From assembly GCF_025677645.1 (NCBI RefSeq), contig NZ_CP106879.1, positions 1,674,001 to 1,738,000 on the forward strand: DNA of 64,000 bases. Direction: 5' to 3'. The notes beneath the pieces were generated by a model that worked only from the letters and a program-made list of their open reading frames with translations, was not told where the DNA came from and ran no database searches. Made by a program: the position numbers and the translations under genes. Below, in pieces: positions 1 through 9,270 of this stretch; the stretch's first letter is position 1; every line of letters starts with the position of its first letter. Origin of the DNA: Curtobacterium poinsettiae. GTDB taxonomy: Bacteria > Actinomycetota > Actinomycetes > Actinomycetales > Microbacteriaceae.

Positions 1-489
1 AGCGGCGACCAGCAGGCCGCTGCCGACGCCCGAGTCACCGATGCGGCGCAGACACCTGCCGCCGAGCAGTCCGATGCGCCGGAGTCGCCGGTCACCGCCG
101 AGCCCGCCGTGATCGTCGAGCCCGAGGTGCGCGCGCCGAAGGGTGCTGCTCCGGCCGTCACCGAGCCCGCGGCCGCACCGAAGGCGAAGGCCCCGGCCCG
201 CCGTCGCGTGAGCTCGAGCGCCACCGTGACGCCGACCGACAACACCGTGGCGATCCTGGACATCCCGATCGCCGCGGCGCCCAAGCGCGAGCCCCGCGCG
301 GTCGCCCCGGATGCCGAGTCCCTGCTCGACTCGGTCCTCCAGGCGCTCCCGGAGCCGAAGCAGCCCGGACAGGGGCGCTCGCGCTCCCGCCGGGTCTCGT
401 CGCCGAGCATCAGCGCTCCCGCCACGCCGACGGAGGAGCCGACCGACGACGCCGACGGCTCCGACGGCGCAGTGATCCTGGGGAACTGA
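1..489 (+). CDS. rne: Ribonuclease E/G family protein, C-terminal fragment
   Basis: The frame is open from base 1 and stops at 487-489, so only the C-terminal ~162 residues are present. What is visible is a low-complexity, Ala/Pro/Glu-rich tail with Lys/Arg patches and no catalytic core, as in the disordered tails of RNase E/G. The assignment rests mainly on context: in Actinomycetota the rne gene lies directly upstream of rplU-rpmA-obgE. RNase E/G starts bulk mRNA decay and processes rRNA. The S1 and catalytic domains would lie outside the window. Because the visible part has no diagnostic motif, another protein with a disordered tail (for example an IF-2-like or TonB-like protein) cannot be excluded from sequence alone. 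Confidence 0.6.
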   Translation, partial: SGDQQAAADARVTDAAQTPAAEQSDAPESPVTAEPAVIVEPEVRAPKGAAPAVTEPAAAPKAKAPARRRVSSSATVTPTDNTVAILDIPIAAAPKREPRAVAPDAESLLDSVLQALPEPKQPGQGRSRSRRVSSPSISAPATPTEEPTDDADGSDGAVILGN

Positions 490-490
490 C

Positions 491-1411
491 GTGACGAACC
501 CGGGCGACCCGCAGCAGCAGCGTGGGTACTACGGTGCGGGCTGGTCCCAGCCCGCACCGCCCGGCCCGGGTGCCCAGCAGCCCGGCGGCCCGGTGCCGCC
601 GCAGCAGGGCGGTGTGCCGCAGTACGGCCGTCAGCCCGGTGCCGGTGCGCCGTACGCCCCGCCGCGGCCGCCCCGTGCCCCGGCCGACCCGCGCCGGGCC
701 TTCGCGCCCGGCGCCTCGGTGACCAACACGGCCGGTGCGCTCATCGCCGTGGTGGCCCTGGTGCTCGTCGAGTTCGTGTCCGGGCTCTTCGGTCTGCTCG
801 GCACCTCGCTCGTGGTCAGTCCGTTCCGGCACTACGGTGCCGGCACGAGTCTGCTCGGCAGCTTCACGACCGGGGTCTTCGTGGCACCGTTCCCGTACTA
901 CGTGGGCGCGTTCCTGGCCATGGCGTTCCTGACGCCGATCGACCGCCGCAGCCCGCTGCCGAGGCTCCTGCTCCGCGTGGTCCTCGCCGGCGCCGCGGGC
1001 ACGGTGGCCCTGATGCTCGTCGGGGTCTTCACCGGCTCGTTCGGAGCGGCCACCGCCGGCGGTTCCCAGCTCGTCATCGACGTGCTCACGCGGCCGCTGC
1101 AGAACGGTCTGCCGTTCACCGTGATGCTCCTGGCGACCGCGACGGCGGCCTGGCTCTGGCTCGGTCGGCCGCGCCGCGGACGTGGCTCGTCGACGACTCC
1201 GGGGATGCCGGGCACCGTCCGACCCGCGGACGCGGTCCCGCCCTCGACGATCCAGCAGCCGCAGCCGCAGCAGCAGCCGCCGGCACCGTACGGGCAGGGG
1301 CGTGTGCAGCCCGACCCCCACGGCCAGTACGGCGGGCAGTACGGCGCCGGGCCGCGCCCAGACCAGCAGCAGCCTCCGGCGAACCCCTGGGGCGGTCCAG
1401 CGCCCCGCTGA
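491..1411 (+). CDS. Hypothetical four-helix membrane protein with Pro/Gln/Gly-rich tails
   Basis: GTG start one base after the preceding stop codon, so probably co-translated with the RNase gene. The 306-residue product has a Pro/Gln/Gly/Tyr-rich N-terminal tail (residues 1-75), four hydrophobic segments (about 81-108, 122-148, 159-186, 206-225) and a second Gln/Pro/Gly-rich tail from about 235 to the end. Both tails would be cytosolic if the four segments are helices. I recognise no enzymatic motif. Disordered PGQ-rich tails flanking a small helical core are common in actinobacterial envelope proteins. Function is unknown. Confidence 0.75.
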   Translation: MTNPGDPQQQRGYYGAGWSQPAPPGPGAQQPGGPVPPQQGGVPQYGRQPGAGAPYAPPRPPRAPADPRRAFAPGASVTNTAGALIAVVALVLVEFVSGLFGLLGTSLVVSPFRHYGAGTSLLGSFTTGVFVAPFPYYVGAFLAMAFLTPIDRRSPLPRLLLRVVLAGAAGTVALMLVGVFTGSFGAATAGGSQLVIDVLTRPLQNGLPFTVMLLATATAAWLWLGRPRRGRGSSTTPGMPGTVRPADAVPPSTIQQPQPQQQPPAPYGQGRVQPDPHGQYGGQYGAGPRPDQQQPPANPWGGPAPR

Positions 1412-1480
1412 GCCCGTTCGCGGCCCCTCGCACGGTGCGACGCCCCGCCGCGTCACCGCCGCCCCCTTCGAGCCGTGCGG

Positions 1481-1529
1481 GGTTCCGTACTCGGTGCGCC
1501 GGTCTCCGCGTCGCACCGAACCCGGAACC
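1481..1529. terminator. Two-part hairpin between convergent genes
   Basis: Seven-base arms GGTTCCG (1481-1487) and CGGAACC (1523-1529) enclose a second pair CGGTGCG (1492-1498) and CGCACCG (1512-1518). It lies between the membrane-protein gene ending at 1411 and the convergent DUF4031 gene ending at 1628, so a shared bidirectional terminator is the likeliest role. There is no T-run, so intrinsic termination would be of the T-poor actinobacterial type. Confidence 0.4.
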
Positions 1530-1627
1530 TCGCACCGTTCGCGCGGCCCTGCGAGCCGGCGGTGCACCGTGTGCGGCGCCGGGCGGGGCGGACGCACGCC
1601 GCGCCTCCCGGGCGCCCGGACGCGCGG

Positions 1628-1900
1628 TCAGATGCTGCGCTTGTCCCGCTGCGCCACGCGCAGCCCACTGCGGATCAACCGCAGCACGAGCTCGCGACCG
1701 GTCACGGCCGAGGCACCGGCGGCCACGAGTTCGTCGTACCGCGCGAGCGGGACGTCGTAGTGGTCGTGGTCGAACGCACGCCGCGGCACACCGGCCCGCG
1801 CGGCGAACGCGTGGAGTTCCGCGTAGGATTCATCACTGACGAGGTGCGACCACAGTGTGTCGTGGGCGGGCCACGTCGGTGGGTCGATCAACACGGTCAC
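1628..1900 (-). CDS. DUF4031 domain-containing protein
   Basis: A 90-residue protein whose N-terminus (MTVLIDPPTWPAHDTLWSH) and central SDESYAELHAFAARAGVPR-type stretch match the DUF4031 family as I know it: small, soluble, rich in His, Trp and Asp, usually encoded alone in Actinomycetota. The conserved His, Asp and Tyr residues (for example FDHDHYDVP near residue 43) look like a possible metal or phosphate site, but no reaction is established. The gene is divergent from rplU, so its upstream region overlaps the rplU promoter region. Confidence 0.8.
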   Translation of the reverse strand: MTVLIDPPTWPAHDTLWSHLVSDESYAELHAFAARAGVPRRAFDHDHYDVPLARYDELVAAGASAVTGRELVLRLIRSGLRVAQRDKRSI

Positions 1901-1925
1901 CGTGCAATCGTACGGGTGTCGCCGT

Positions 1926-1955
1926 TTGACCGGACCCAGGGTGATCGAGTATTCT
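1926..1955 (+). promoter_or_regulatory. Promoter of the rplU-rpmA operon
   Basis: TTGACC (1926-1931) and TATTCT (1950-1955) are separated by 18 bases, a good match to a housekeeping sigma promoter (TTGAC-N17/18-TANNNT). Transcription should begin near 1962, giving a leader of about 118 bases before the rplU start at 2080. That length could accommodate an autoregulatory L21 leader, but no specific structure was verified. Confidence 0.7.
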
Positions 1956-2079
1956 CGGTCCCTGGTGTCAGCGGGCCGTTCTGCCTGCGTCGCCGATCGG
2001 GCCCGGCCTTCCGGGAGCCGCTCGTGCAGAAGTGGGCACCCGAGACTTCCCTCAAGCAGAGTTACGTAAGGATTTCCAC

Positions 2080-2388
2080 GTGGTTTACGCAGTAGTGCGC
2101 GCCGGCGGCCGTCAGGAGAAGGTCGAGGTCGGCACCATCCTGACCATCGACCGTGCCAAGGCGGACGACAAGGGCAACATCGACCTCGCCCCCGTGCTCC
2201 TCGTGGACGGTGACAAGATCACGTCGGCGGCTTCCGAGCTCGCGAACGTGACCGTCACCGCCGAGGTGCTCGACGACCTCCGTGGTCCCAAGGTCATCAT
2301 CCAGAAGTTCAAGAACAAGACCGGGTACAAGAAGCGCCAGGGTTTCCGCGCTGAGCTGACCCGCGTCAAGATCACCAAGATCGCGTAA
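2080..2388 (+). CDS. rplU: 50S ribosomal protein L21
   Basis: The 102-residue product starts [18 protein letters not shown] and ends in a basic tail ([18 protein letters not shown]) with the family GYKKRQGFR signature; length is normal for L21. It binds 23S rRNA in the large subunit, with L20. The start is GTG 2080 preceded by the ribosome binding site TAAGGA at 2067-2072. A longer in-frame start at 2032 would add 16 residues not found in L21 and lacks a good binding site. It forms an operon with rpmA, 12 bases downstream, behind the promoter at 1926-1955. Confidence 0.97.
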   Translation: MVYAVVRAGGRQEKVEVGTILTIDRAKADDKGNIDLAPVLLVDGDKITSAASELANVTVTAEVLDDLRGPKVIIQKFKNKTGYKKRQGFRAELTRVKITKIA

Positions 2389-2400
2389 GGGAGTCAACTC

Positions 2401-2652
2401 ATGGCACACAAGAAGGGTGCGAGTTCCACTCGCAACGGTCGTGACTCGAACGCACAGCGCCTCGGCGTGAAGCGCTTCGGTGGCGAGGTCGTCAACGCCG
2501 GCGAGATCATCGTGCGCCAGCGCGGCACGCACTTCCACCCGGGCGCCAACGTCGGCCGCGGTGGCGACGACACGCTGTTCGCCCTCTCGTCCGGTTCGGT
2601 CGAGTTCGGCACCAAGGGTGGCCGCAAGGTCATCAACATCGTCAACGCGTAG
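2401..2652 (+). CDS. rpmA: 50S ribosomal protein L27
   Basis: An 83-residue protein beginning [20 protein letters not shown], the diagnostic L27 N-terminus that reaches towards the peptidyl-transferase centre, followed by the conserved [22 protein letters not shown] block. The start is already MAHKK, so there is no cleavable N-terminal extension of the Firmicutes type. The ribosome binding site AAGGGAG is just upstream. Second gene of the rplU operon; followed by a strong hairpin. Confidence 0.98.
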   Translation: MAHKKGASSTRNGRDSNAQRLGVKRFGGEVVNAGEIIVRQRGTHFHPGANVGRGGDDTLFALSSGSVEFGTKGGRKVINIVNA

Positions 2653-2672
2653 TCGTTCGAACGACTGCAGCT

Positions 2673-2710
2673 GGAGGGGCGGGCCGAGTGCCCGCCCCTC
2701 CTTCGCTTTT
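2673..2710 (+). terminator. Intrinsic terminator after rpmA
   Basis: Perfect 12-bp stem: GGAGGGGCGGGC (2673-2684) pairs with GCCCGCCCCTCC (2690-2701) around a 5-base loop, followed by TTCGCTTTT. It lies between rpmA and obgE, so it probably ends or attenuates the ribosomal transcript and lowers obgE expression. Confidence 0.75.
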
Positions 2711-2756
2711 CCCGCCGACGATCCCGTCGGCACAACGAAACACCTGGAGTGGACCC

Positions 2757-4319
2757 ATGGCGACCTTCGTCGACCGCGTGACCCTGCACCTCAGCGCGGG
2801 GCACGGCGGCAACGGCTGCGTGTCGGTCCGCCGTGAGAAGTTCAAGCCCCTCGCCGGGCCCGACGGCGGCAACGGCGGTGACGGCGGCGACATCGTGCTC
2901 GTGGCCGACCCGCAGGTGACGACACTCCTCGGCTACCACCGTTCCCCGCACCGCTCGTCGAAGAACGGGCAGCCCGGCATGGGTGACCACCGCAGCGGTG
3001 TCAGCGGCGAGGTCCTCGAGCTCCCGATGCCCGTCGGCACCGTGGTGTACGACGAGTCCGGCGAGGTCATCGCCGACCTCACCGAGCCCGGCATGCGCGT
3101 CGTCGTGGCCCCCGGTGGACAGGGCGGCCTCGGCAACGCGGCGCTCTCGACCACGAAGCGCAAGGCCCCCGGCTTCGCGCTGCTCGGCACCGAGGGCTGG
3201 GCGGGGGACATCAGCCTCGAGCTGAAGACCATCGCCGACGTGGCCCTCGTCGGGTTCCCGAGCGCCGGCAAGTCCTCGCTGATCGCGGCCGTCTCCGCCG
3301 CGAAGCCGAAGATCGCGGACTACCCGTTCACGACCCTCACTCCGAACCTCGGCGTGGTCGAGTCCGGTGACACCCGGTTCACCGTCGCCGACGTCCCCGG
3401 TCTGATCGAGGGTGCGTCCGAGGGCAAGGGTCTGGGCCTCGAGTTCCTGCGCCACGTCGAGAGGTGCGAAGCGCTGCTGCACGTCATCGACTGCGCCACG
3501 CTCGATCCGGGCCGCGACCCGATCAGCGACCTCGACGTGATCCTCGGCGAACTCGAGCGCTACCCGGTCCCCGAGGGCCAGGTGCCGCTGCTCGAGCGCC
3601 CGCAGCTCATCGCCCTGAACAAGATCGACGTGCCCGAGGCGCAGGAGCTCGCCGAGTTCGTCACCGCGGAGCTCGAGGGCCGCGGCTACCGCGTCTTCCC
3701 GATCTCCACGGCGTCCCGCAAGGGGCTCCGTGAGCTGACGTTCGCCCTGGCCGACATCGTCGAGCAGGCCCGCGCCGCCCGTGCGGCCGAGCCCGTGCCG
3801 GAGCGCATCGTGCTCCGCCCCCGATCGGTCAACGAGAAGCCGTTCACCGTGCGCGCCGAGGGCGGCGAGGAGCACCGCTTCTACCGCGTCCGCGGCGCCA
3901 AGCCGGAGCGTTGGGTCCAGCAGACCGACTTCACCAACGAAGAGGCGATCGGCTACCTGGCCGACCGGCTCGCGAAGCTCGGCGTCGAGGACGGCCTGTT
4001 CAAGGCCGGAGCCGTCGCCGGCTCGACCGTCGTCATCGGTGGCGACGGCGGCATGGTGTTCGACTGGGAGCCCACGCTCACGTCGACCGCGGAGCTCATC
4101 ACGAGCGCCCGTGGGACCGACGCCCGTATCGGTGCGACCTCGCGCCCGACCCGCAACGAGCGGCGCGAGGAGTACTTCGAGCGGATGGACGCCAAGGCGG
4201 CCGCCCGTGCCGAGCTCGAGCAGGAGCGCGTCTCCGGGCTCTGGGTGGACGACGACGTGGTGACCAGCGACCAGCTCGGCACGAGCGACCAGGTCGAGAC
4301 CAGCGACCAGAAGGACTGA
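2757..4319 (+). CDS. obgE: GTPase ObgE/CgtA
   Basis: A 520-residue protein with the three Obg parts. The glycine-rich Obg fold occupies about residues 1-160 ([15 protein letters not shown], then Gly-Gly-Asp repeats). The G domain follows: G1 GFPSAGKSS near 164, DVPGLIEG as G3, and NKID as G4. The C-terminal OCT domain (about 345-430) is followed by an acidic Ser/Asp-rich tail of about 40 residues. ObgE acts in large-subunit assembly and growth or stress control. The start ATG 2757 gives the family N-terminus MATFVDRV; the longer frame from 2688 would run through the rpmA terminator and is rejected. proB follows 7 bases downstream. Confidence 0.97.
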   Translation: MATFVDRVTLHLSAGHGGNGCVSVRREKFKPLAGPDGGNGGDGGDIVLVADPQVTTLLGYHRSPHRSSKNGQPGMGDHRSGVSGEVLELPMPVGTVVYDESGEVIADLTEPGMRVVVAPGGQGGLGNAALSTTKRKAPGFALLGTEGWAGDISLELKTIADVALVGFPSAGKSSLIAAVSAAKPKIADYPFTTLTPNLGVVESGDTRFTVADVPGLIEGASEGKGLGLEFLRHVERCEALLHVIDCATLDPGRDPISDLDVILGELERYPVPEGQVPLLERPQLIALNKIDVPEAQELAEFVTAELEGRGYRVFPISTASRKGLRELTFALADIVEQARAARAAEPVPERIVLRPRSVNEKPFTVRAEGGEEHRFYRVRGAKPERWVQQTDFTNEEAIGYLADRLAKLGVEDGLFKAGAVAGSTVVIGGDGGMVFDWEPTLTSTAELITSARGTDARIGATSRPTRNERREEYFERMDAKAAARAELEQERVSGLWVDDDVVTSDQLGTSDQVETSDQKD

Positions 4320-4326
4320 CCGCGGC

Positions 4327-5145
4327 ATGACCGACACGACCGCCCGCACCGACCTCGGACCCGTCACCCGGCGCGAGGACATCCCGCGTGCGCGGCGGAT
4401 CGTGGTCAAGGTCGGCTCGTCCTCGGTCAGCGGTGACGCCGCCGGCCAGATCGGCCCCCTGGTGGACGCCCTGGCCGCTGCCTACGGCCGCGGGACCGAG
4501 GTCGTGCTCGTGTCGTCCGGTGCGATCGCGACCGGGTTCCCGTTCCTCGGGCTCGAGGGCCGGCCGGACGACCTCGCCACGCAGCAGGCGGCGGCTGCGA
4601 CCGGGCAGAACGTCCTGATGTTCCGCTACCAGAAGGAACTCGACCGGCACGGTGTCGTCGCGGCGCAGATCCTGCTCACCGCCGGCGACCTGCAGAACCC
4701 CACGCACCGGGTGAACGCCCAGCGCGCCATCGACCGGTTGCTCGCCCTGCGCGTGCTCCCGATCGTGAACGAGAACGACACGGTCGCCACGCACGAGATC
4801 CGTTTCGGCGACAACGACCGGCTCGCGGCCCTGGTGGCCCGGTTGCTCGAGGCCGATGCCCTGGTGCTGCTCTCCGACGTCGAGGCGCTCTACACGGCAC
4901 CCCCGGAGCAGCCCGGCGCGACCCGCATCGACGAGGTGCCGTTCGGCGACGAGCTGGCCGGGGTCACGTTCGGCTCGATCGGTACCGCCGGCGTCGGCAC
5001 CGGGGGGGCGGGGACCAAGGTCGCCGCCGCGCGGCTCGCGGCCGAGGCGGGCACCGCGGTGCTCGTGACCGACACGGCGCTGGTCGACCGCGCGCTGGCG
5101 GGCGAACACCTCGGCACCTGGTTCCACGCCGCACCGCGTCGCTGA
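4327..5145 (+). CDS. proB: Glutamate 5-kinase lacking the PUA domain
   Basis: First step of proline synthesis: ATP-dependent phosphorylation of glutamate. The amino-acid-kinase fold is complete: KVGSSSVSG near residue 28, VVLVSSGAIATG, NENDTVATHEIRFGDNDRL near 140, and GTGGAGTKVAAA near 222. The product is 272 residues and ends a few residues after the kinase domain, whereas many bacterial enzymes (E. coli, about 367 residues) carry a C-terminal PUA domain. No frameshift is visible, so this is a naturally short form. It lies 7 bases after obgE and is followed, after a repeat-rich gap, by proA. Confidence 0.95.
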   Translation: MTDTTARTDLGPVTRREDIPRARRIVVKVGSSSVSGDAAGQIGPLVDALAAAYGRGTEVVLVSSGAIATGFPFLGLEGRPDDLATQQAAAATGQNVLMFRYQKELDRHGVVAAQILLTAGDLQNPTHRVNAQRAIDRLLALRVLPIVNENDTVATHEIRFGDNDRLAALVARLLEADALVLLSDVEALYTAPPEQPGATRIDEVPFGDELAGVTFGSIGTAGVGTGGAGTKVAAARLAAEAGTAVLVTDTALVDRALAGEHLGTWFHAAPRR

Positions 5146-5300
5146 CGCAGCCCGGACCACGCCCGGAGCGGTCAGGACTCGCCGTCGGGACGGCGCCGAG
5201 TGGTCGGCGACCGTCGGCACGGGCGTCGCGGAGCGACGGTCTGCGACCGCTCGCGTGGCGCGGGACGACGTGTCGCGACCGGTCGGCGGTGTGGACGCGA

Positions 5301-5352
5301 CCGCCTGGAGGCCCGGTGCATGTCCCGGGACCGGTGGCGGGCCTCCAGGCGG
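5301..5352. repeat. R-family palindrome
   Basis: Perfect 15-bp inverted repeat: CCGCCTGGAGGCCCG (5301-5315) and CGGGCCTCCAGGCGG (5338-5352) with a 22-base spacer. The GGAGGCCCG core recurs at 23693, 33054, 40351, 40531, 40711, 43552, 48740 and 61172, each time outside genes. Confidence 0.75.
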
Positions 5353-5533
5353 TCACGACTCCCCGTCGGGACGCGGTCGTGTGGTCGGGAACCGTCGGTG
5401 CGGTCGGCGCGGAGCGACGGTCTGTGACCGCTCGGCGGAGGGGCACGACGTGTCGTGACCGGTCGGTGGGGCGGACCGGGCCCGGAGGCACGGTGCGTGT
5501 CCGGAACGCCCGTCACGAACCGATGGGCGGACC

Positions 5534-5539
5534 TACAAT
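5534..5539 (+). promoter_or_regulatory. -10 element of a probable leaderless proA promoter
   Basis: TACAAT ends 6 bases before the proA ATG at 5546. Transcription would start at about the A of the start codon, giving a leaderless mRNA; there is no ribosome binding site. The -35 region is not recognisable. Confidence 0.5.
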
Positions 5540-5545
5540 CGGTCC

Positions 5546-6811
5546 ATGTCGTCGATCGCGCCCGCCCCGACCCTGACCGACAAGCTCGTGGCGGCACGGG
5601 CCGCCTCGTCGGCGCTCGCCACGGCGACGACCGCCGTCAAGGACGCGGCCCTCGGGGCGATCGCCTCGGCGGTGCGTGCCGCGACCGACGAGATCGTCGC
5701 CGCGAACCACGACGACCTCGTCGCCAGCGAGGACGGCGGGCTCTCCTCCGGGCTGCTCGACCGGTTGCGACTCGACCCCGTCCGGATCGAGGCCCTCGCC
5801 GCCGCGGTCGAGCACGTCGTCGGGCTCACCGACCCCGTGGGCGAGCACGTGCGCGGGTCGCAGCTGCCGAACGGACTCCAGCTCACCCAGGTGCGCGTAC
5901 CGTTCGGTGTCGTCGGGGCCATCTACGAGGCACGCCCGAACGTCACCGTCGACATCGCTTCGCTCGCGCTCAAGTCGGGCAACGCCGTCGTGCTCCGCGG
6001 CGGGTCGGCGGCCCAGCACACGAACGCCGTGCTCGTCGCCCGGATCCAGGACGCGGTCGAGTCGGTCGGGCTGCCCCGCGACCTGGTGCAGACCATCGAC
6101 GAGTTCGGCCGCGCCGGTGCCACCGAGCTCATGCGCGCACGCGGCCTGGTCGACGTGCTCATCCCGCGGGGGAGCGCCGCGCTCATCCAGACCGTCGTCA
6201 CCGAGTCGCAGGTGCCCGTCATCGAGACCGGTGCGGGCGTCGTGCACGTGTTCCTCGACGCGTCCGCGCCCGAGCAGCGTGCGGTCGACATCGTCCTGAA
6301 CAGCAAGGTGCAGCGGCCGAGCGTGTGCAACGCCCTCGAGACCCTCCTGGTGCACGAGGCCGCGGCCGAACGGCTCCTGCCGCTGCTGGCCGACCGGCTG
6401 CGGGCGTCCGGCGTCACGCTGCGCGGCGACGACGCCACGCGGGCGATCGTGCCCGGGGTGCTCCGCGCCACCGACGACGACTGGGCCACCGAGTCGATGG
6501 ACCTCGACCTGTCGATCCGCGTCGTGCCCGACGTCGACGCGGCCATGGCGCACATCGCCCGGTGGTCGACCCACCACACGGAGTCGATCGTCACGAACGA
6601 CGTCGACACCGCCGAGCGGTTCCTGGCGACCGTCGACTCCGCGGTCGTGATGGTGAACGCCTCGACCCGGTTCACGGACGGCGGCGAGTTCGGGTTCGGG
6701 GCCGAGGTCGGCATCTCCACGCAGAAGCTGCACGCGCGCGGTCCGATGGGCCTGCCGGAGCTCACGAGCACGAAGTGGATCGTGCGCGGGTCCGGGCAGA
6801 TCCGCGGCTAG
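5546..6811 (+). CDS. proA: Gamma-glutamyl phosphate reductase
   Basis: Second step of proline synthesis: NADPH-dependent reduction of gamma-glutamyl phosphate to the semialdehyde. The 421-residue length is typical. Family motifs visible are PFGVVGAIYEARPNVTVD near residue 116, LKSGNAVVLRGGSAA, and the catalytic cysteine in QRPSVCNALETLLVHE near residue 261. The C-terminus has the conserved RFTDGGEFGFGAEVGISTQK and ARGPMGLPELTSTKW blocks. It lies downstream of proB in the same orientation but separated by a 400-bp repeat region, and appears to have its own leaderless promoter. Confidence 0.97.
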   Translation: MSSIAPAPTLTDKLVAARAASSALATATTAVKDAALGAIASAVRAATDEIVAANHDDLVASEDGGLSSGLLDRLRLDPVRIEALAAAVEHVVGLTDPVGEHVRGSQLPNGLQLTQVRVPFGVVGAIYEARPNVTVDIASLALKSGNAVVLRGGSAAQHTNAVLVARIQDAVESVGLPRDLVQTIDEFGRAGATELMRARGLVDVLIPRGSAALIQTVVTESQVPVIETGAGVVHVFLDASAPEQRAVDIVLNSKVQRPSVCNALETLLVHEAAAERLLPLLADRLRASGVTLRGDDATRAIVPGVLRATDDDWATESMDLDLSIRVVPDVDAAMAHIARWSTHHTESIVTNDVDTAERFLATVDSAVVMVNASTRFTDGGEFGFGAEVGISTQKLHARGPMGLPELTSTKWIVRGSGQIRG

Positions 6812-6851
6812 ACTGAACGGCGTCTTTCCCCGACCGAACGGAGCACGAACG

Positions 6852-7052
6852 ATGACCCTCCTCGCAGAAGCTGCTGAGCACGCCTCCGGGGCGCCCGCGT
6901 TCGTGTTCCCGATGGTCGGTGCCCTCTTCTTCATCTTCCTCGGCTTCGTGACCTGGAGCTTCCGCGACGTGGCCTACCGCCACTCCCAGAAGTTCGAGGC
7001 CACCCGCCACCACGAGACGGGTGTCGACGAGTTCGGTCACACCAAGATCTGA
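6852..7052 (+). CDS. Small single-pass membrane protein
   Basis: A 66-residue protein starting [17 protein letters not shown], with one hydrophobic segment at about 16-36 ([21 protein letters not shown]) and a His-rich polar tail ([14 protein letters not shown]). No family function is known to me. A -10-like TAGACT (6809-6814) precedes it. The gene lies between proA and nadD, and nadD begins 11 bases after its stop, so the two are probably co-transcribed. Confidence 0.7.
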   Translation: MTLLAEAAEHASGAPAFVFPMVGALFFIFLGFVTWSFRDVAYRHSQKFEATRHHETGVDEFGHTKI

Positions 7053-7063
7053 CCGACCACTCG

Positions 7064-7663
7064 ATGCTCGAGACCACCGGACGGCCACGCATCGGCGTGA
7101 TGGGTGGCACGTTCGACCCCATCCACCACGGGCACCTGGTCGCGGCGTCCGAGGTGGCGCGGGCGTTCGACCTCGACGAGGTCGTCTTCGTCCCCACCGG
7201 ACAGCCGTACATGAAGTCCGACGTCACCGACGCCGAGCACCGGTACCTGATGACCGTGATCGCCACCGCGTCGAACCCGATGTTCACCGTCAGCCGCGTG
7301 GACATCGACCGCCCGGGGCCGACGTACACCGTCGACACCCTGCGCGACCTGCACGAACAGCGGCCGGATGCCCAGCTCGTCTTCATCTCGGGCGCAGACG
7401 CCGTTCAGCAGATCGTCGACTGGAAAGACCATGATGGTCTCTGGGACCTCGCGCACTTCGTGGCCGTGACGCGTCCGGGACACGCCTTGAGCATCACCGG
7501 ATTGCCCGAGCGGGACGTAAGCTTGCTCGAAGTCCCTGCACTGGCCATATCCTCGACGGATTGCCGTGACCGGGTTCGACGGGGGTTCCCCGTCTGGTAC
7601 TTGGTTCCCGACGGCGTCGTCCAGTACATCTCCAAGCACCATCTGTATCGGAGCGTTGCATGA
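7064..7663 (+). CDS. nadD: Nicotinate-nucleotide adenylyltransferase
   Basis: Transfers AMP from ATP to nicotinic acid mononucleotide in NAD synthesis. The nucleotidyltransferase signature [12 protein letters not shown] lies near residue 14, and the second signature [12 protein letters not shown] lies near 165, matching the SSTxxR motif. The [16 protein letters not shown] and FISGADAV blocks are also typical. 199 residues is normal. The start could also be one of several nearby codons, but ATG 7064 puts the signature at the usual distance from the N-terminus. The last four bases overlap the next gene (ATGA). Confidence 0.96.
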   Translation: MLETTGRPRIGVMGGTFDPIHHGHLVAASEVARAFDLDEVVFVPTGQPYMKSDVTDAEHRYLMTVIATASNPMFTVSRVDIDRPGPTYTVDTLRDLHEQRPDAQLVFISGADAVQQIVDWKDHDGLWDLAHFVAVTRPGHALSITGLPERDVSLLEVPALAISSTDCRDRVRRGFPVWYLVPDGVVQYISKHHLYRSVA

Positions 7664-9138
7664 GTTCGTCCGACGCGCAGCCGCCCCTGTCGCGGCGCCA
7701 GGCGCGCGAGCGGGAGCGTGCCGCCGCGGCCGGTTCGCAGCCCGCGACGCCGCCCCCGACCGTCGCCGCACCCGCCGCCGAGACCCCCGAGTCCCGTCGC
7801 CGCCCCGGGTCGCACGTCGCCCCGGCCCCCGGTGGCCCCGCCCAGTCGTCCGTGTCGGCATCTGCCCAGGTCGCGCCGGGGTCCGCCCCGGCGTCGGCGC
7901 CCGCGGCCGGTGTGTCACCGTTCCCGCCGGCCTCCGCGACCGAGATCGTCCCCGGCAGCGGTGGACTCACCCGTCGACAGATCCGGCAGCTCCGTGCCGC
8001 CGAGCGCCAGGCGGTCCTGCCGGTCCCGCTGCAGGACCCCACGCCCCAGTCGTCCGACCGCACCGTCGAGGACGTCCTCGGGTCGGTGGACACGATCGAC
8101 CCCGCCGCGGCGCCGCAGAGCGCTCCGGACGCCGAGGCCGAGCACGACGAGCAGCCGGCTGCCCCGACGGTCCTCGACCAGGCCGCGGTCGCCCAGGCCA
8201 CCGAGGCCGACGGGTCCCCGGACGCGCTCGAGCCCCTCGACGAGGCCGCCGCGCACGCCGAGGAGCCCCGCCGCCACCGGTCGACGTGGTCGCCGCCCGC
8301 CGACGTCCCCGAGTCCGACGCGTCGGCGACCGACGTCCCCGAGTCCGATGTGCCGGTGACCGACACGCCTGCGGACGAGACGACCGACGTCGCCACGGCG
8401 GACGAGTCGTCCGAGAACGCTCCGGCCCGCTCGGCCGACGACGTCCCCGCTCCCGCTGCCGGGTCACAGCCCCCCGTCACGTCGGTACCGATCCCGACCG
8501 ACGCCGCCGCAGCGACCCCCGCGGTGTTCCCGCTCTCGCTCGACGCCGAGGACGACGACACCAACGAGGTGCCGCTGCCCGAGCCCGCGACCGAGGCCCC
8601 GAAGGTCCCCGCCGCGTTCCAGCGTCCGACCGAGCCGAAGCCGGTGACCACGGCCTTCGCGCCGCCCGCCGGCCACTGGTCGCAGCAGGCGCACGACTCG
8701 AACGACTCCGAGGTGCACGACGCCGAGACCGGCACCCGCCGCGTCGCGGTGACGAACACGAACGCGATCATCCTGCCGAACTCGGCCCTGGCCGACCCCA
8801 CCGGCGCCCTCAACGCGACGGGCGAGGTGATCCTGACCGGGTCGATCGACCTGCCGGCATCGTTGTCGTCGACCGGATCGCACCGGCCGATCGACGGCGC
8901 CGAGGTCGACCGCCTGCTCGAGCAGCAGGACGAGCAACCCGAGACGGATGCCAGCCCGGTCCGGGCCAGCCGTGCGGTGTCCAGTCACACCTCGACTCGT
9001 CAGGTCGTGCTCGCGGCCGCCAAGCCGAAGGAGTCGCGCACGCCGCTGATCCTCGGTGTGACGGTCGGCGCGGTCGGGCTGGCTGCGGCCGGTGTCATCA
9101 TCACCGCACTGCTCACCACCCACGCGTTCGGCGGCTGA
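7660..9138 (+). CDS. Long disordered protein with a C-terminal membrane anchor
   Basis: A 492-residue product overlapping nadD by ATGA. The N-terminus has a basic [13 protein letters not shown] helix. The middle (about 30-445) is Pro/Ala/Asp/Glu-rich without predicted folds and contains the near-repeat [22 protein letters not shown] single hydrophobic segment near the end (about 463-487) would anchor it in the membrane as a tail-anchored protein. Conservation of position between nadD and rsfS is known in this family of genomes, but function is not. The acidic composition argues against a shadow frame. Confidence 0.7.
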   Translation: MSSSDAQPPLSRRQARERERAAAAGSQPATPPPTVAAPAAETPESRRRPGSHVAPAPGGPAQSSVSASAQVAPGSAPASAPAAGVSPFPPASATEIVPGSGGLTRRQIRQLRAAERQAVLPVPLQDPTPQSSDRTVEDVLGSVDTIDPAAAPQSAPDAEAEHDEQPAAPTVLDQAAVAQATEADGSPDALEPLDEAAAHAEEPRRHRSTWSPPADVPESDASATDVPESDVPVTDTPADETTDVATADESSENAPARSADDVPAPAAGSQPPVTSVPIPTDAAAATPAVFPLSLDAEDDDTNEVPLPEPATEAPKVPAAFQRPTEPKPVTTAFAPPAGHWSQQAHDSNDSEVHDAETGTRRVAVTNTNAIILPNSALADPTGALNATGEVILTGSIDLPASLSSTGSHRPIDGAEVDRLLEQQDEQPETDASPVRASRAVSSHTSTRQVVLAAAKPKESRTPLILGVTVGAVGLAAAGVIITALLTTHAFGG

Positions 9139-9167
9139 CCGCTGCCGTCCTCGACGTCCGTTCTCCA

Positions 9168-9208
9168 CCACCCCGCCGACCCTGGCCTGGCCGCTGTCGG
9201 CGGGGTGG
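9168..9208 (+). terminator. Hairpin between the disordered-protein gene and rsfS
   Basis: Perfect 13-bp stem CCACCCCGCCGAC (9168-9180) and GTCGGCGGGGTGG (9196-9208) with a 15-base loop, directly before the TATGAT -10 of rsfS. A terminator or insulator for the upstream operon is likely; no T-run follows. Confidence 0.5.
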
Positions 9209-9210
9209 CT

Positions 9211-9216
9211 TATGAT
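9211..9216 (+). promoter_or_regulatory. -10 element upstream of rsfS
   Basis: TATGAT matches the -10 consensus closely and lies 54 bases before the rsfS start. The -35 position overlaps the preceding hairpin and has no clear match. Confidence 0.4.
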
Positions 9217-9270
9217 CGTGACCCATCAAGCGAACCGGCTGTCCGTCGGTTCGACGACCGGAAGGAATCC

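Larger units (their letters stand above)
5146..5545. repeat. Imperfect ~179-bp tandem repeat between proB and proA
   Basis: This 400-bp gap contains no convincing gene. A unit starting near 5173 (GTCAGGACTCGCCGTCGGGAC) is repeated near 5352 (GTCACGACTCCCCGTCGGGAC). Both copies carry the blocks CGGAGCGACGGTCTG, GACCGCTCG and ACGACGTGTCG in the same order. Between them sits an R-family palindrome (5301-5352). The proA promoter is at the downstream end. The DNA separates two genes that are usually adjacent, which suggests expansion of a repeat element. Confidence 0.6.
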
